A stretch of DNA of 64,000 bases from Gari tellinella. Its lineage: Eukaryota > Mollusca > Bivalvia > Cardiida > Psammobiidae. A program made the position numbers and the translations under genes. The stretch covers positions 79,849,321 to 79,913,320 of the forward strand of contig OV277857.1 in NCBI GenBank assembly GCA_922989275.2, in the 5' to 3' direction. Positions 63,561 to 64,000 of the stretch are shown here, one piece after another. How positions within the stretch are numbered: position 1 is the stretch's first letter; every line of letters starts with the position of its first letter. The notes beneath the pieces were generated by a model, which searched no databases, was not told the origin of the DNA, and saw only the letters and a program-made list of their open reading frames with translations.

Positions 63561-63865
63561 GTTGCTTAAAGCAGGATGAAAATAAAACAGTGCTCCTTAA
63601 CCCTTTCCTCTCTGAAACCTAAAATGGACAATTCTAGTTTGATTTTTTAGGGTTGGTCTTTACAATATATGTAAAAATGACAAACAGTGTAGATCCAGAT
63701 CAGAGGGCGCCTTAAGGAGCCCTCTGATCAGGGTCAAAGCTGTTTGCATAGGACAAGTGTACTCCTCACAGGTACGCTGTTTGCAAATGACGCATATATG
63801 CGTGACTAGTTCAAAGAGTTAAGGAGATGTCTGCTTTACTTTCAGCCTTGAAGCTACCAGTACCA
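63561..63865. repeat. B/F-type hairpin split by MITE-C
   Basis: Left part GTTGCTTAAAGCAGGATGAA AATAAAACAGTGCTCC, then the MITE-C, then GGAGATGTCTGCTTTACTTT CAGCCTTGAAGCTACC. The break is exactly at the TTAA of the hairpin loop. Confidence 0.7.
63597..63822. mobile_element. MITE-C full copy inside a hairpin loop, TTAA duplicated
   Basis: TTAACCCTTTCCTCTCTGAA to AGTTCAAAGAGTTAA. Hairpin GATCCAGATCAGAGGGCGCC with loop TTAAGG. TTAA at each end belongs to the split host hairpin (CTCC-TTAA-GGAG). Confidence 0.8.
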
Positions 63866-63939
63866 TCACTAGGAGGTTATGACAGGTTAATCCTCATGCT
63901 ATTATTACAGACAGAATGTAAATTGAAAATTCAATGATA

Positions 63940-64000
63940 TGACTTGATAGCTGAGTGGTTATCTGGATGTCAGATAAGAGCGAAAAATAAAATTTCCTAA
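63940..64000 (+). ncRNA. tRNA-like 5' half at the window edge
   Basis: GATAGCTGAGTGGTTATCTG GATGTCAGATAAGAGC resembles the D arm and anticodon arm of a tRNA or tRNA-derived SINE. The T arm would lie beyond the window. Confidence 0.35.

Overview
This is eukaryotic, AT-rich, intron-containing genomic DNA. It is most likely from a bivalve mollusc. That assignment is inference: it rests on a split C-type-lectin gene, CR1/L2-, L1- and BEL/Pao-type retroelements, a CTCATCTGGCACGAAGTGCC/GTCCGTC-type repeat that I recall from molluscan genomes, and a very dense load of short palindromic transposons. No rRNA, intact tRNA, CRISPR array or operon was seen.

Host genes are few. On the minus strand, four exons with matching splice phases (23276 down to 20144) encode a sushi/CCP-like module followed by a complete long-form C-type lectin domain with an EPN motif. 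A phase-compatible last exon may lie at 18888-18726. A signal-peptide plus PAN/apple-like exon (35810-35487) and an unrecognised exon (34497-34355) lie upstream on the same strand and could belong to the same gene, but this is unproven. On the plus strand, an exon at 55333-55530 starts a lysine-rich, probably nuclear protein. A promoter-like stretch lies at 24101-24330.

Retroelements are all decayed except one. They are: a LINE ORF1 with a 2A-like peptide (6080-7010); inverted and interrupted reverse-transcriptase pieces (6990-9027); RT fragments at 16949-17880, 29311-30777, 40545-41305 and 43018-43110; a minus-strand CR1/L2-like element (37436-40289); and an L1-like element spread over 43998-51680. 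The L1 was broken by a GTCCGTC-type element, by a BEL/Pao gag-protease element with identical LTRs (46547-49092), and by several MITEs.

Most of the rest is MITEs. I name the families here. A, B, C and K end in TTAA + CCCTTT/CCCATTT-like termini (piggyBac-like). D, F and J have TA target sites (mariner/pogo-like). N has CAGGGCTGCCAT ends and 6-bp target duplications. E has CAGGGGCCCGTTTCAT ends. G, H and several single-copy palindromes also occur. The striking feature is that different end-types carry the same or related central hairpins (a CAAACAGT..TGATCAGA core, or an AAAGCAGG..GAAAGTAAAGCAGA core), as if hairpin cassettes moved between transposon frames. The lectin exons are closely hemmed in by these MITEs.
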